Assembly (NCBI RefSeq): GCF_038452265.1
Contig: NZ_CP151843.1
Coordinates: 930,001-994,000, forward strand
From: Vibrio diazotrophicus
Lineage (GTDB): Bacteria > Pseudomonadota > Gammaproteobacteria > Enterobacterales > Vibrionaceae
Length of the DNA: 64,000 nucleotides
Reading direction: 5' to 3'
Positions 7,955 through 15,417 of this stretch are shown piece by piece. The translations under genes and the position numbers were made by a program. The notes below the pieces were generated by a model, which was not told where the DNA came from, made no database searches, and saw only the letters and a program-made list of their open reading frames with translations. Numbering within the stretch: the first letter of the stretch is position 1; every line of letters begins with the position of its first letter.

Positions 7955-8956
7955 TTATTTCAACCAGCCTCTTTCTGCGTAGTATTTTTGCGCACCTGGG
8001 TGTAAAGGAAGAGTACTTTGCATTGCCGTTTTCTCTGGATTCCATACACGTAATGGTGCGTGAGCAGCTTTAATCGCTTCTTGACCTTCAACTAACGCTT
8101 TAGTCACTCTATATACCGTTTCGTCATCCACATCTTTACTAGTTGTGAATACTGAAGCACTAACAGGGTTGATGTAGTCTTCAGTTTGACCTTTGTAAGT
8201 GCCATTTTTCATCACACCAGTTGGAAGGCCTACGTCAGACAGAGCGTTAAGAACTGCCGTCGGAAATGGGATATATACAACATCTGTTGTCAGTGTCATT
8301 TCAGTAACTGATGGATGGTTAGCTGGCACGTTCTCAATAAATACGTCGATAGTTTTATCACGAAGCATCTGTGACATTTGACCGCCACCAATTTGAATCA
8401 GTTTGCCTGAATCACGCATTTTTTTAAGGTCACTACCTAGTGCTTTAAACATGAAGTCAGCAATGATTGGCACCTGAGAACCAGTTGGTGAAGTAGCAAT
8501 GACAACATCGTCCGCCGCCATGATTTTTTCTAGAGTATCGTTACCTGTTTTTTCAACCCACTCCTTACGAGCAGCAACCATGGTGTACGCTTCTTGCAAA
8601 CCATTAAGCATACTGCGTAAGTTTTCATTTTTTCGGCCTTTATAAATGTCAGTAAGACCGTCTTTCGCCCAAGCTGAAGCGTTCGATGTTGCAAAACCAA
8701 AATCTGCTTTATGGTTATTCACAGCAACTGGGTTTGTCATACCGCCTCCACGAGGGATTAGGTCAACGGTATAAGCACCATCTGTATTTTCAGAGATAAT
8801 TTTTGAGAAAGTTGTTCCATAGGTGTACCAGCCACCGCCCGGTTCTTCTGCAATAACCTTAACTGTTTTCGCGTAGGTAGCGCCTGATACTAGTAAAGTA
8901 CCCAGTACCATTGCTTTGGCAGCGTTGTTCAATAATCGTGAGGATAATATCGACAT
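7955..8956 (-). CDS. TAXI-family TRAP transporter substrate-binding protein
   Basis: 333 residues with a signal peptide at 1-29 (cleavage after 'TYA'). The mature protein begins 'KTVKVIAEEPGGGWYTYGTTFSKII', the usual start of TAXI binding proteins, which capture a carboxylated ligand in the periplasm and deliver it to the fused permease encoded next. Gene order ADH-aldolase-binding protein-permease-YhcH on one strand suggests one operon. Ligand is not predictable from the sequence; the catabolic neighbours point to a sugar acid. Confidence 0.92.
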   Translation of the reverse strand: MSILSSRLLNNAAKAMVLGTLLVSGATYAKTVKVIAEEPGGGWYTYGTTFSKIISENTDGAYTVDLIPRGGGMTNPVAVNNHKADFGFATSNASAWAKDGLTDIYKGRKNENLRSMLNGLQEAYTMVAARKEWVEKTGNDTLEKIMAADDVVIATSPTGSQVPIIADFMFKALGSDLKKMRDSGKLIQIGGGQMSQMLRDKTIDVFIENVPANHPSVTEMTLTTDVVYIPFPTAVLNALSDVGLPTGVMKNGTYKGQTEDYINPVSASVFTTSKDVDDETVYRVTKALVEGQEAIKAAHAPLRVWNPEKTAMQSTLPLHPGAQKYYAERGWLK

Positions 8957-8994
8957 TATTAACTCCTAGATCCTTCTGTTTCACGTGGTTGTTA

Positions 8995-9870
8995 TTATGG
9001 ATTTACAATTGCTTTTATTTGTTCTACTTCAGATTCTGAGAACAAAACCGGATATCGACTTTGTCCGACAGAGTTCCCCATCAGATTTAGTGCCTGCTTA
9101 ACGACAGCAGGTCCGAATCCAATAGAAAATAGGTGTTGGCGAAGATAGTTAATACGATCTTGCGCTTTTTGAGCGGCTGACAAGTCATCCGCTTGGAAAC
9201 CTTTGTATACCGCAGATACAAGCTCCGGTACTAAGTTGGCTAGTCCAGAAATACACCCCACACAACCTAGCTGATAGCCAGTTAAAATGAGCGAGTCTGG
9301 CCCAGTCAAAACATCGAAGCTGTCGGCTTCTTGGCTCACTCTCAAAAATCCTTGTAAGCTTTCTAGTGAGCCCGCACTGTCTTTAATACCGTATATATTC
9401 GGGTGCTTTGCTAACTCAGCAGCGACTTCAGGCGTGATCGTATTACCTGTACGAGCGGGAATGTTATAGAGATAAACAGGAACAGGAACTGCATCAGCGA
9501 CTTGTTGGTAATAACGTACTAACTCATTTGCTCGCAATGCTGAAAACCAAGGTGTAATAACAGATACCGCTTTAATTCCCATTGCGGCAACGTCTTTACC
9601 GTGAGCAATAGTTTGCGCCAAATGTGTCTCGCCGATATGTGTAACGACTAAATCGCTGCTCTTAGCTTCATCCAGACATATTTCGGTTACTCGACGCTTT
9701 TCTTCATCACTCAAGACAAAGAACTCACCATTGGTTCCGTTACAGAACACTTTGTTTCCGTTTGATATTTGGCGACGAACTTGAAATCTTAGTGCTTCTT
9801 CATCTAGCGATCCTTGAGCGTCAAATGGCGTAACAATCGCAACATGTGGACCTGTAATTGGGGTTGTCAT
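8995..9870 (-). CDS. dihydrodipicolinate synthase/N-acetylneuraminate lyase family aldolase
   Basis: 291 residues, a TIM-barrel pyruvate-dependent aldolase. The Schiff-base Lys163 lies in 'YGIKDSAG', the catalytic Tyr135 in 'YLYNIP', Arg140 in 'ARTG', and the 'GTTGE' loop appears as 'GTNGE' at 45-49. It is not likely to be the housekeeping dapA because it is embedded in a transporter and sugar-acid operon. Cleavage or formation of a 2-keto-3-deoxy acid is inferred; the substrate is unknown. The gene has AAGGAC before its ATG and follows the alcohol dehydrogenase gene closely. Confidence 0.88.
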   Translation of the reverse strand: MTTPITGPHVAIVTPFDAQGSLDEEALRFQVRRQISNGNKVFCNGTNGEFFVLSDEEKRRVTEICLDEAKSSDLVVTHIGETHLAQTIAHGKDVAAMGIKAVSVITPWFSALRANELVRYYQQVADAVPVPVYLYNIPARTGNTITPEVAAELAKHPNIYGIKDSAGSLESLQGFLRVSQEADSFDVLTGPDSLILTGYQLGCVGCISGLANLVPELVSAVYKGFQADDLSAAQKAQDRINYLRQHLFSIGFGPAVVKQALNLMGNSVGQSRYPVLFSESEVEQIKAIVNP

Positions 9871-9879
9871 AGCTTGTCC

Positions 9880-11016
9880 TTAATCTGTAATACTTTGATA
9901 AAGTTCCAACACATCTTGCTGTGAAACTTTTACCGGAGAATGGTTGAGTAATCGTGTTACTTGCATCGCACTTTCTGCCAGCTCAGGAAGCTGATGTTTC
10001 TCAATACCAATTGCATTTAAACGCGTCGGTAAGCCGAGCTTCATTACTAGCAGCTCAAGATATTTAACCAGTTCAGCTGCCATGGCAGATTCTGATAGTG
10101 AGTGGTCAGCAGCAGGAAGTAAGCGATAAACATTGGCTAATTTTTCTTCACAGTGGCTGTAGATATGCTTCATTACTGGTACAAGCAGTAATGAGTTCGC
10201 TAAACCATGTGGGATTTTATATTTGCCACCCAACGGATAAGAGAGCGCATGCACCAAGTGCGTTCCAGAGTGAGAGATTGAAGCGCCACCGTAGTACGAA
10301 GCCCACAGTAGGTTTAAACGCACCATTAAGTCATGTGGTTTCTCAATCACTTGCTCAATGTTTGAGAAGAATTTCTGCATACCAATCAAGGCATAATTAT
10401 CCCCAACAGGATTCGCAACACTTGCTGTATAACATTCGATGAGATGGCAAAGTGCGTCAATTCCAGTAGAAGCCGTAATATGCGGCGGCATTGATGTCGT
10501 CAATTCTGGGGCTAAAACTACGTAGTCCGGCAACATCACAGGGGAAATAATGCCAACTTTAGTGGCTTTTTCTGGAAGCGCGATAATTGAGTTCGGTGTT
10601 GCTTCAGCGCCTGTCCCTGCGGTTGTTGGAACAAGAACAAGAGGAATTCTTGCAGCAGGCTTTTCACCTTCTAATAGACGATTGAAATTATCTAAGTAAT
10701 CAGTGTTTGAAGCGTAAAGTACTGAGATGAGTTTTGATATATCCAATACACTTCCGCCACCAATCCCGACAACGACGCCAACCTCAGCCGGTAACTTATC
10801 AATCAAGTTTTCCACATCATGGTTGGTTGGCTCTGCAGGCAAATCGCTGATTAGCGTATATTGATAACCTTGCTTTTCCAGTGATGAAACAAGTGACTGA
10901 ACCTTATCGAGCTTGATGACATTGCTATCAGTCATAATCAATAAGTGCTGCTCATTAGACAAAACTTGGTACATCTGTTCGATGCCGCCACTAATCACTG
11001 TTGTAAAGATGTTCAT
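9880..11016 (-). CDS. iron-containing alcohol dehydrogenase
   Basis: 378 residues, normal length for group III metal-dependent alcohol dehydrogenases. The NAD-binding 'GIGGGSVLD' is at about 84-92. The metal ligands correspond to Asp187 and His191 ('GIDALCHLIE'), His256 ('LVHALSYPLGG') and His270 ('IPHG'), matching the spacing in FucO. It is the first gene of the minus-strand operon and faces the kinase/pdxA2/deoR operon. It probably oxidises or reduces a sugar-acid-derived alcohol/aldehyde, possibly the product of the DapA-like aldolase. The substrate is not known. Confidence 0.88.
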   Translation of the reverse strand: MNIFTTVISGGIEQMYQVLSNEQHLLIMTDSNVIKLDKVQSLVSSLEKQGYQYTLISDLPAEPTNHDVENLIDKLPAEVGVVVGIGGGSVLDISKLISVLYASNTDYLDNFNRLLEGEKPAARIPLVLVPTTAGTGAEATPNSIIALPEKATKVGIISPVMLPDYVVLAPELTTSMPPHITASTGIDALCHLIECYTASVANPVGDNYALIGMQKFFSNIEQVIEKPHDLMVRLNLLWASYYGGASISHSGTHLVHALSYPLGGKYKIPHGLANSLLLVPVMKHIYSHCEEKLANVYRLLPAADHSLSESAMAAELVKYLELLVMKLGLPTRLNAIGIEKHQLPELAESAMQVTRLLNHSPVKVSQQDVLELYQSITD

Positions 11017-11216
11017 TCCTTTCCCCTACTTTGATTGATTAATTTCAATCATCATCGTCATTAAACAATCATATTTATACATAAAAGCCAGATTCAAATG
11101 CGGGATTTAGCTCACAAATAATCATAATGATTAAATTTAATCAAATATTGCTTTATTTTAATGATTTTTTGATTAGAATAACTGAAGTCGATAAATCTTG
11201 GAGTACAGATGTCGCT
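11017..11216. promoter_or_regulatory. divergent promoter region with palindromic operator candidates
   Basis: Two related inverted repeats lie between the two operons. TGATTGA and TCAATCA (11032-11038 and 11045-11051) flank a six-base spacer. TGATTAAATTTAATCA at 11128-11143 is a perfect 16-bp palindrome, overlapped by AATCATAATGATT at 11120-11132. The shared TGATT...AATCA half-sites suggest binding by one regulator, most simply the DeoR-family protein encoded in the plus-strand operon. Operator function is inferred. Confidence 0.55.
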
Positions 11217-12515
11217 ATGAAGGAAGGAATTAACATACCTCACTATATAGTCGCCGATGATTTTACAGGGGCAAACGATATAGGTGTCGCACTTGCGTCA
11301 TCTCGTATTGTTACGCAGGTATTACTTACGGATGAGAGCAGTCATGACAACAACTCAAGTGTTGGTGTCATCTGTACCAATTCCCGAGATTTGGCAAGCA
11401 ACGAAGCTAAAGATAAATTAGCCAACACGTCCATCAATCTTCAGCTTGCACAGAAACAACCTTTATTAATAAAGAAAGTTGACTCAACGCTACGTGGAAA
11501 CATCGGAAGCGAAATTCAAGCGCTATTGGCAACAGGTTATGCACTATCGATTGTTGCGATTGCCGCTCCCTATGCGAAAAGAAAGACCGTTGGTGGGCTA
11601 TGCTACGTCAACGATGTTCCACTGTCTGAAACAGAGTTTGCATCCGATCCTAAATCACCGATTCGCTCTTCAAGAATCAAAGATATCATTGAGCTTCAAA
11701 CTAACGCTGCTACGGTCGAATATCTGCTAGCAGACGTCAATAGTGAGCAACATGCACAAAATTTTGCTCAACTTTATGATTCAGGTGCCAAAATTATCGT
11801 ATGTGATGCGCAATCTCATACCGATCTCTTTGATCTCTACCATGCTGCAAGTCAACTCAATGTTCCTACGGTATTCGTGACTACCGGTGAGTTAACTTAT
11901 TCACTTGTCGCTCAGGAATCTTCTCCTCTGACAGAGCTTAGACGTAACCCTGCACCAGTACTGGCCGTGATTGGTTCGATGAGTGAAATGACGTTAAAGC
12001 AGTCTCAATATTTGCTTGATAACAAAGACGCCGAAGTCATCGACCTAGATCTTGAGAAACTGCTATCACCTGATTGGACAAGCTATCTTGAGACAAAGTC
12101 TGACCAAGCCATTGAAGTATTAAAGCAAGGTTCGAACTGTGTGGTTCGCAGCTGCAAGAATGCCGAACTGAGACATGAGTTAAAAGCCATTGCTGAGCAA
12201 CATGGACTTAGCCAAAAACAGCTTGCAGAACATGTTCGTGAATGCCTTGCCTCCTTTGCTTCTCAAATTATCAGAACATCGAACGCATATATCGGTGGAA
12301 TGATTCTATGTGGTGGCGATATTGCTATCGCAACCGCTCAACACTTAGGAGCTTCCTCTTATCAGATAGGAGGCAGAGTTGCAGGTTGTGTCCCTTGGGG
12401 AACATTGAACAGCACTTTCACTCCGTTCCCTATTTTTACGAAAGCTGGTGGCTTTGGCGAACCCGCTACTTTTTCCCAAGTTATTCAACAATTACATAAA
12501 GAGGTCAGACAATGA
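11217..12515 (+). CDS. four-carbon acid sugar kinase (DUF1537, DtnK/OtnK-like)
   Basis: 432 residues from the ATG at 11217. The open frame extends upstream to an ATG at 11127, but that start lies inside the palindromic operator region, and family members begin close to the 'IVADDFTGAND' motif. The N-terminal domain has this substrate-binding motif, and the C-terminal nucleotide-binding part has 'LCGGDIA' and 'GRVAGCVPWGTL'. Family enzymes phosphorylate D-threonate, D/L-erythronate or related acids at C4. The pairing with pdxA2 matches the known D-threonate route. The stop overlaps the next start in ATGA. Confidence 0.85.
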   Translation: MKEGINIPHYIVADDFTGANDIGVALASSRIVTQVLLTDESSHDNNSSVGVICTNSRDLASNEAKDKLANTSINLQLAQKQPLLIKKVDSTLRGNIGSEIQALLATGYALSIVAIAAPYAKRKTVGGLCYVNDVPLSETEFASDPKSPIRSSRIKDIIELQTNAATVEYLLADVNSEQHAQNFAQLYDSGAKIIVCDAQSHTDLFDLYHAASQLNVPTVFVTTGELTYSLVAQESSPLTELRRNPAPVLAVIGSMSEMTLKQSQYLLDNKDAEVIDLDLEKLLSPDWTSYLETKSDQAIEVLKQGSNCVVRSCKNAELRHELKAIAEQHGLSQKQLAEHVRECLASFASQIIRTSNAYIGGMILCGGDIAIATAQHLGASSYQIGGRVAGCVPWGTLNSTFTPFPIFTKAGGFGEPATFSQVIQQLHKEVRQ

Positions 12516-13498
12516 AAGGTGTCATTGGTATCACAATGGGCGATCCTGCAGGGATAGGGCCTGAAATCATTCTTAAAGCACTCGAAACAGATTCTCTGTC
12601 CGGAACCAATTGCGTTGTGATTGGCAGTGCAGAAATTCTTCAAATGGTGATCGATAAAAAATTGGCTAAGCCACAAAAAATCAACATCATCAACAAAGTT
12701 AGCGAAGCTCAGTTTGAATCAGGAATCGTGAACGTTCTTGATACGCCTTTAGCGGATCTAGACAATTTTGAGTTCGGTAAAGTACAAGCGCAAGCGGGTG
12801 ATCTTGCATACCGCTGTATAGAAACGGCGACTGCGCTGGCATTAAAAGGCGAAATTAGTGCTATTGCAACTGCTCCATTGAACAAAGAAGCGCTGCATTT
12901 GGCGGGGCATCACTACCCTGGTCATACTGAGTTACTAGCAAAACTTACTGACACCAAAGATTACGCTATGGTTCTTTACACGGACACTCTGCGTGTAATC
13001 CACGTTACGACTCACATCGCATTACTTAAATTTTTACAGACACTCAATAAAACTCGAGTAAATACTGTTATTAAAATCGCCGACGAGTTCATGAAAAAAG
13101 CAGGTTTTGCTAAACCAAAAATTGCTGTTGCAGGCGTGAACCCACATGCTGGCGAAAATGGTCTATTTGGCCATGAAGAGATCGAAACTTTAAACCCTTG
13201 TATCGAAACCATGAAGCAAGAAGGTTTGGATGTTTATGGCCCTTGTCCGCCAGATACCGTGTTCTTACAGGCCTCTCAAGGTCAGTACGATATCGTTGTC
13301 GCTATGTACCACGACCAAGGTCACATCCCGTTGAAATTGATGGGCTTTTACGATGGTGTTAACATCACGGCCGGGTTACCGTTTTTCCGTACCTCGGCAG
13401 ACCATGGCACTGCGTTTGACATTGCATGGTTAGGTAAGGCGAACCCAGAAAGTATGGTTAAATCCGTCGAGTTGGCGGTCAAATTGAGCAATGTATGA
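12512..13498 (+). CDS. pdxA2: PdxA2-type 4-phospho-sugar-acid dehydrogenase
   Basis: 328 residues of the PdxA family. Metal-binding His residues are seen in 'VIHVTTHIALL', 'AMYHDQGHIPLK' and 'TSADHGTAFDIA'. The paralogous PdxA2 oxidises and decarboxylates D-threonate or D-erythronate 4-phosphate to dihydroxyacetone phosphate, while true PdxA works in vitamin B6 synthesis. Location directly after a DUF1537 kinase, with a four-base overlap, strongly favours the catabolic role. It overlaps the following deoR gene by four bases as well. Confidence 0.9.
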   Translation: MKGVIGITMGDPAGIGPEIILKALETDSLSGTNCVVIGSAEILQMVIDKKLAKPQKINIINKVSEAQFESGIVNVLDTPLADLDNFEFGKVQAQAGDLAYRCIETATALALKGEISAIATAPLNKEALHLAGHHYPGHTELLAKLTDTKDYAMVLYTDTLRVIHVTTHIALLKFLQTLNKTRVNTVIKIADEFMKKAGFAKPKIAVAGVNPHAGENGLFGHEEIETLNPCIETMKQEGLDVYGPCPPDTVFLQASQGQYDIVVAMYHDQGHIPLKLMGFYDGVNITAGLPFFRTSADHGTAFDIAWLGKANPESMVKSVELAVKLSNV

Positions 13499-14250
13499 AA
13501 AATCACCGCGTTGAGCAGATAATTGAATACCTTAAACACCATAACTTGGTGACAGTCGATGACTTAGTGAAAGTTGTGGCGGCATCTCCCGCCACTATTC
13601 GCCGCGACTTGATCAAACTTGATGAACAAGGTGTCATCACTCGAACTCATGGCGGTGTTTCATTAAACCGATTCGTAGCGAATCAGCCAACCACCAATGA
13701 AAAAATGCTGCGCAGTATGCGTGAAAAACAAAACATTGCAGAAACGGCAGCAGCATTAGTTCAGGCTGGAGACTCAGTGGTACTCGATGCGGGTACAACC
13801 TCAATGGCACTGGTTAAGCACCTTATTCATTTACCGATCAGAGTGATTACGGTTGACCTGCATATTGCGCTGTTCTTGTCTGAATTTAAGCAGATTGAAG
13901 TCATTGTTACAGGCGGTACTGTCGACCACAGCAGCCAATCCACCATTGGCGAGCACGGAAGACAATTGTTACGCTCAATCAACCCAGACATCGCATTTTT
14001 AACCTGCAATAGCTGGAGTTTAGAAAAAGGCGTAACTACACCGACAGACGAAAAAGCAGCGTTAAAGCGCGACATTATTCTTAACGCCAACAAGAAAGTC
14101 CTGATTGCGGACAGCTCGAAATACGGTGCTTATTCTCTGTATAAGGCATGTGATTTGGTTGATACCACCCAAATAATCACAGACATCAACCTCGATGACG
14201 AAATTCAATCAAAGATTCGTTCAAAAAATATCGAGTTAATCACCGTATAA
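13495..14250 (+). CDS. DeoR-family transcriptional regulator
   Basis: 251 residues. An N-terminal DeoR winged helix-turn-helix (about 5-60, with 'SPATIRRDLIKLDEQG' and 'RTHGG') is followed by a sugar-phosphate-sensing domain with 'DAGTTSMALVKHL' and 'VTGGTVD'. It is the last gene of the kinase-pdxA2-deoR operon and probably represses both divergent operons until a phosphorylated intermediate appears. Candidate operators are the TGATT...AATCA palindromes at 11032-11143. Confidence 0.9.
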   Translation: MKNHRVEQIIEYLKHHNLVTVDDLVKVVAASPATIRRDLIKLDEQGVITRTHGGVSLNRFVANQPTTNEKMLRSMREKQNIAETAAALVQAGDSVVLDAGTTSMALVKHLIHLPIRVITVDLHIALFLSEFKQIEVIVTGGTVDHSSQSTIGEHGRQLLRSINPDIAFLTCNSWSLEKGVTTPTDEKAALKRDIILNANKKVLIADSSKYGAYSLYKACDLVDTTQIITDINLDDEIQSKIRSKNIELITV

Positions 14251-14253
14251 AAA

Positions 14254-14286
14254 AAGCCGCAATCTTTTAAATTGCGGCTTCTTTCA
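14254..14286 (+). terminator. rho-independent terminator after the deoR gene
   Basis: AAGCCGCAAT (14254-14263) pairs with ATTGCGGCTT (14271-14280) around a seven-base loop, followed by CTTTC and preceded by an A-run. It lies four bases after the deoR stop and could also end transcription of the opposing gene. Confidence 0.85.
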
Positions 14287-14312
14287 GAACATGTTGCTCT
14301 TAACGATTGCGG

Positions 14313-15296
14313 TTAATTTGGATAGATAGTTTTCCACTCTTTTGCCATGTCCACCACAGTCCAACCTTTCGCTTTTGCTTCATCTAGGCCTTTGTCTAAA
14401 CGACCGATGTGGGATTCGCGATCGTATTTGTATTCGCGTTTCTCGTCCGTGTGATGAATGTACATAGGGAAACGTAAGCCTTTACCTGCGTAAGTCCATT
14501 GCAGCATCGCCAAATCACCGTCTGAGTTACCAAACGCAGCAATAGGACGACGACCAATACGCTCGTAAATTTCCAGAGCTTTCATCTCTTTATCGTCGTT
14601 CACCAAGATTTCAGGTAAACGTTTGATCTCTGGTACGCCGTTATTCATAACAAACTCAGTTTTAAAGGTTGTGCCTACCACTTGCTCTGGCGGAATATCG
14701 TATACAGACTCAACCCACGCTCGCATAAATCCAGTACCACCGCCCGAAACAATGAATGTTTTGAAATCGTTTGCGCGTAAGTAATCAAGCAGTTCCAACA
14801 TTGGTTGGAATACCATCTCAGTGTATTTCTTACCCGTAACTGGGTGCTTCGCCGTCGCAATCCACTCTTTCGCAATCGCATCAAATTCGTCACTGTTCAT
14901 GCCAGTGTGAGTGACATACAACACCTTCATCAAATCTTCTGTATGCAGGTTCTTCAAATCACCTTTCAGTACACTGGCAAACGGTTCTTCAGTCTGCCAA
15001 TTAGGGTGCGAAGGGGCTAATGCTTTAACTCGATCAAGCGCAAACTGGATCTGGAAATACATAGGTTGCTCAGACCACAAAGTTCCATCGTTATCAAACG
15101 TGGCAATGCGTTCAGCAACTGGCACAAAGTCTGGAGAGTCCGCATTCGTTACTGACTGAACAAACTTAATGATCGCTGTTTTTGAAGGACCAGAGTTCCA
15201 TGACGGAAGAGGGTCTTCAGCAGCCCAAGCAAAGTTTAGAGAAGCTAAGCTAAACAAAATTGCTAAGGCATATTTTTTTAAATGAGCCAACTTCAC
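14313..15296 (-). CDS. exported HAD-superfamily phosphatase
   Basis: 327 residues from a GTG at 15296, which has GGAG six bases upstream; an ATG at 15314 lies before this site. A signal peptide ends at 'FAWA-AEDP', so the protein is probably periplasmic. HAD motif I is 'TFDNDGTLW' (two Asp and Thr), motif II is 'IVSGGG', and motif IV is 'FGNSDGDLAML'. This set resembles phosphoserine-phosphatase-like enzymes secreted as non-specific acid phosphatases. It is monocistronic. Substrate unknown. Confidence 0.85.
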   Translation of the reverse strand: MKLAHLKKYALAILFSLASLNFAWAAEDPLPSWNSGPSKTAIIKFVQSVTNADSPDFVPVAERIATFDNDGTLWSEQPMYFQIQFALDRVKALAPSHPNWQTEEPFASVLKGDLKNLHTEDLMKVLYVTHTGMNSDEFDAIAKEWIATAKHPVTGKKYTEMVFQPMLELLDYLRANDFKTFIVSGGGTGFMRAWVESVYDIPPEQVVGTTFKTEFVMNNGVPEIKRLPEILVNDDKEMKALEIYERIGRRPIAAFGNSDGDLAMLQWTYAGKGLRFPMYIHHTDEKREYKYDRESHIGRLDKGLDEAKAKGWTVVDMAKEWKTIYPN

Positions 15297-15417
15297 GACG
15301 TTCTCCTTGTTCATAATTATTCTTTACTAGCTACTAGTACTTACACGACCAACAAATAACAACATAGCACCAAAAGACACGATACATATACAACCAATTG
15401 CTTTTGTTTCTGTCAAT

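Noticed and set aside
8995..9870. Housekeeping dapA
   Set aside because: The enzyme fold fits, but the operon context with a TRAP transporter and alcohol dehydrogenase points to catabolism, and the GTTGE loop is altered.
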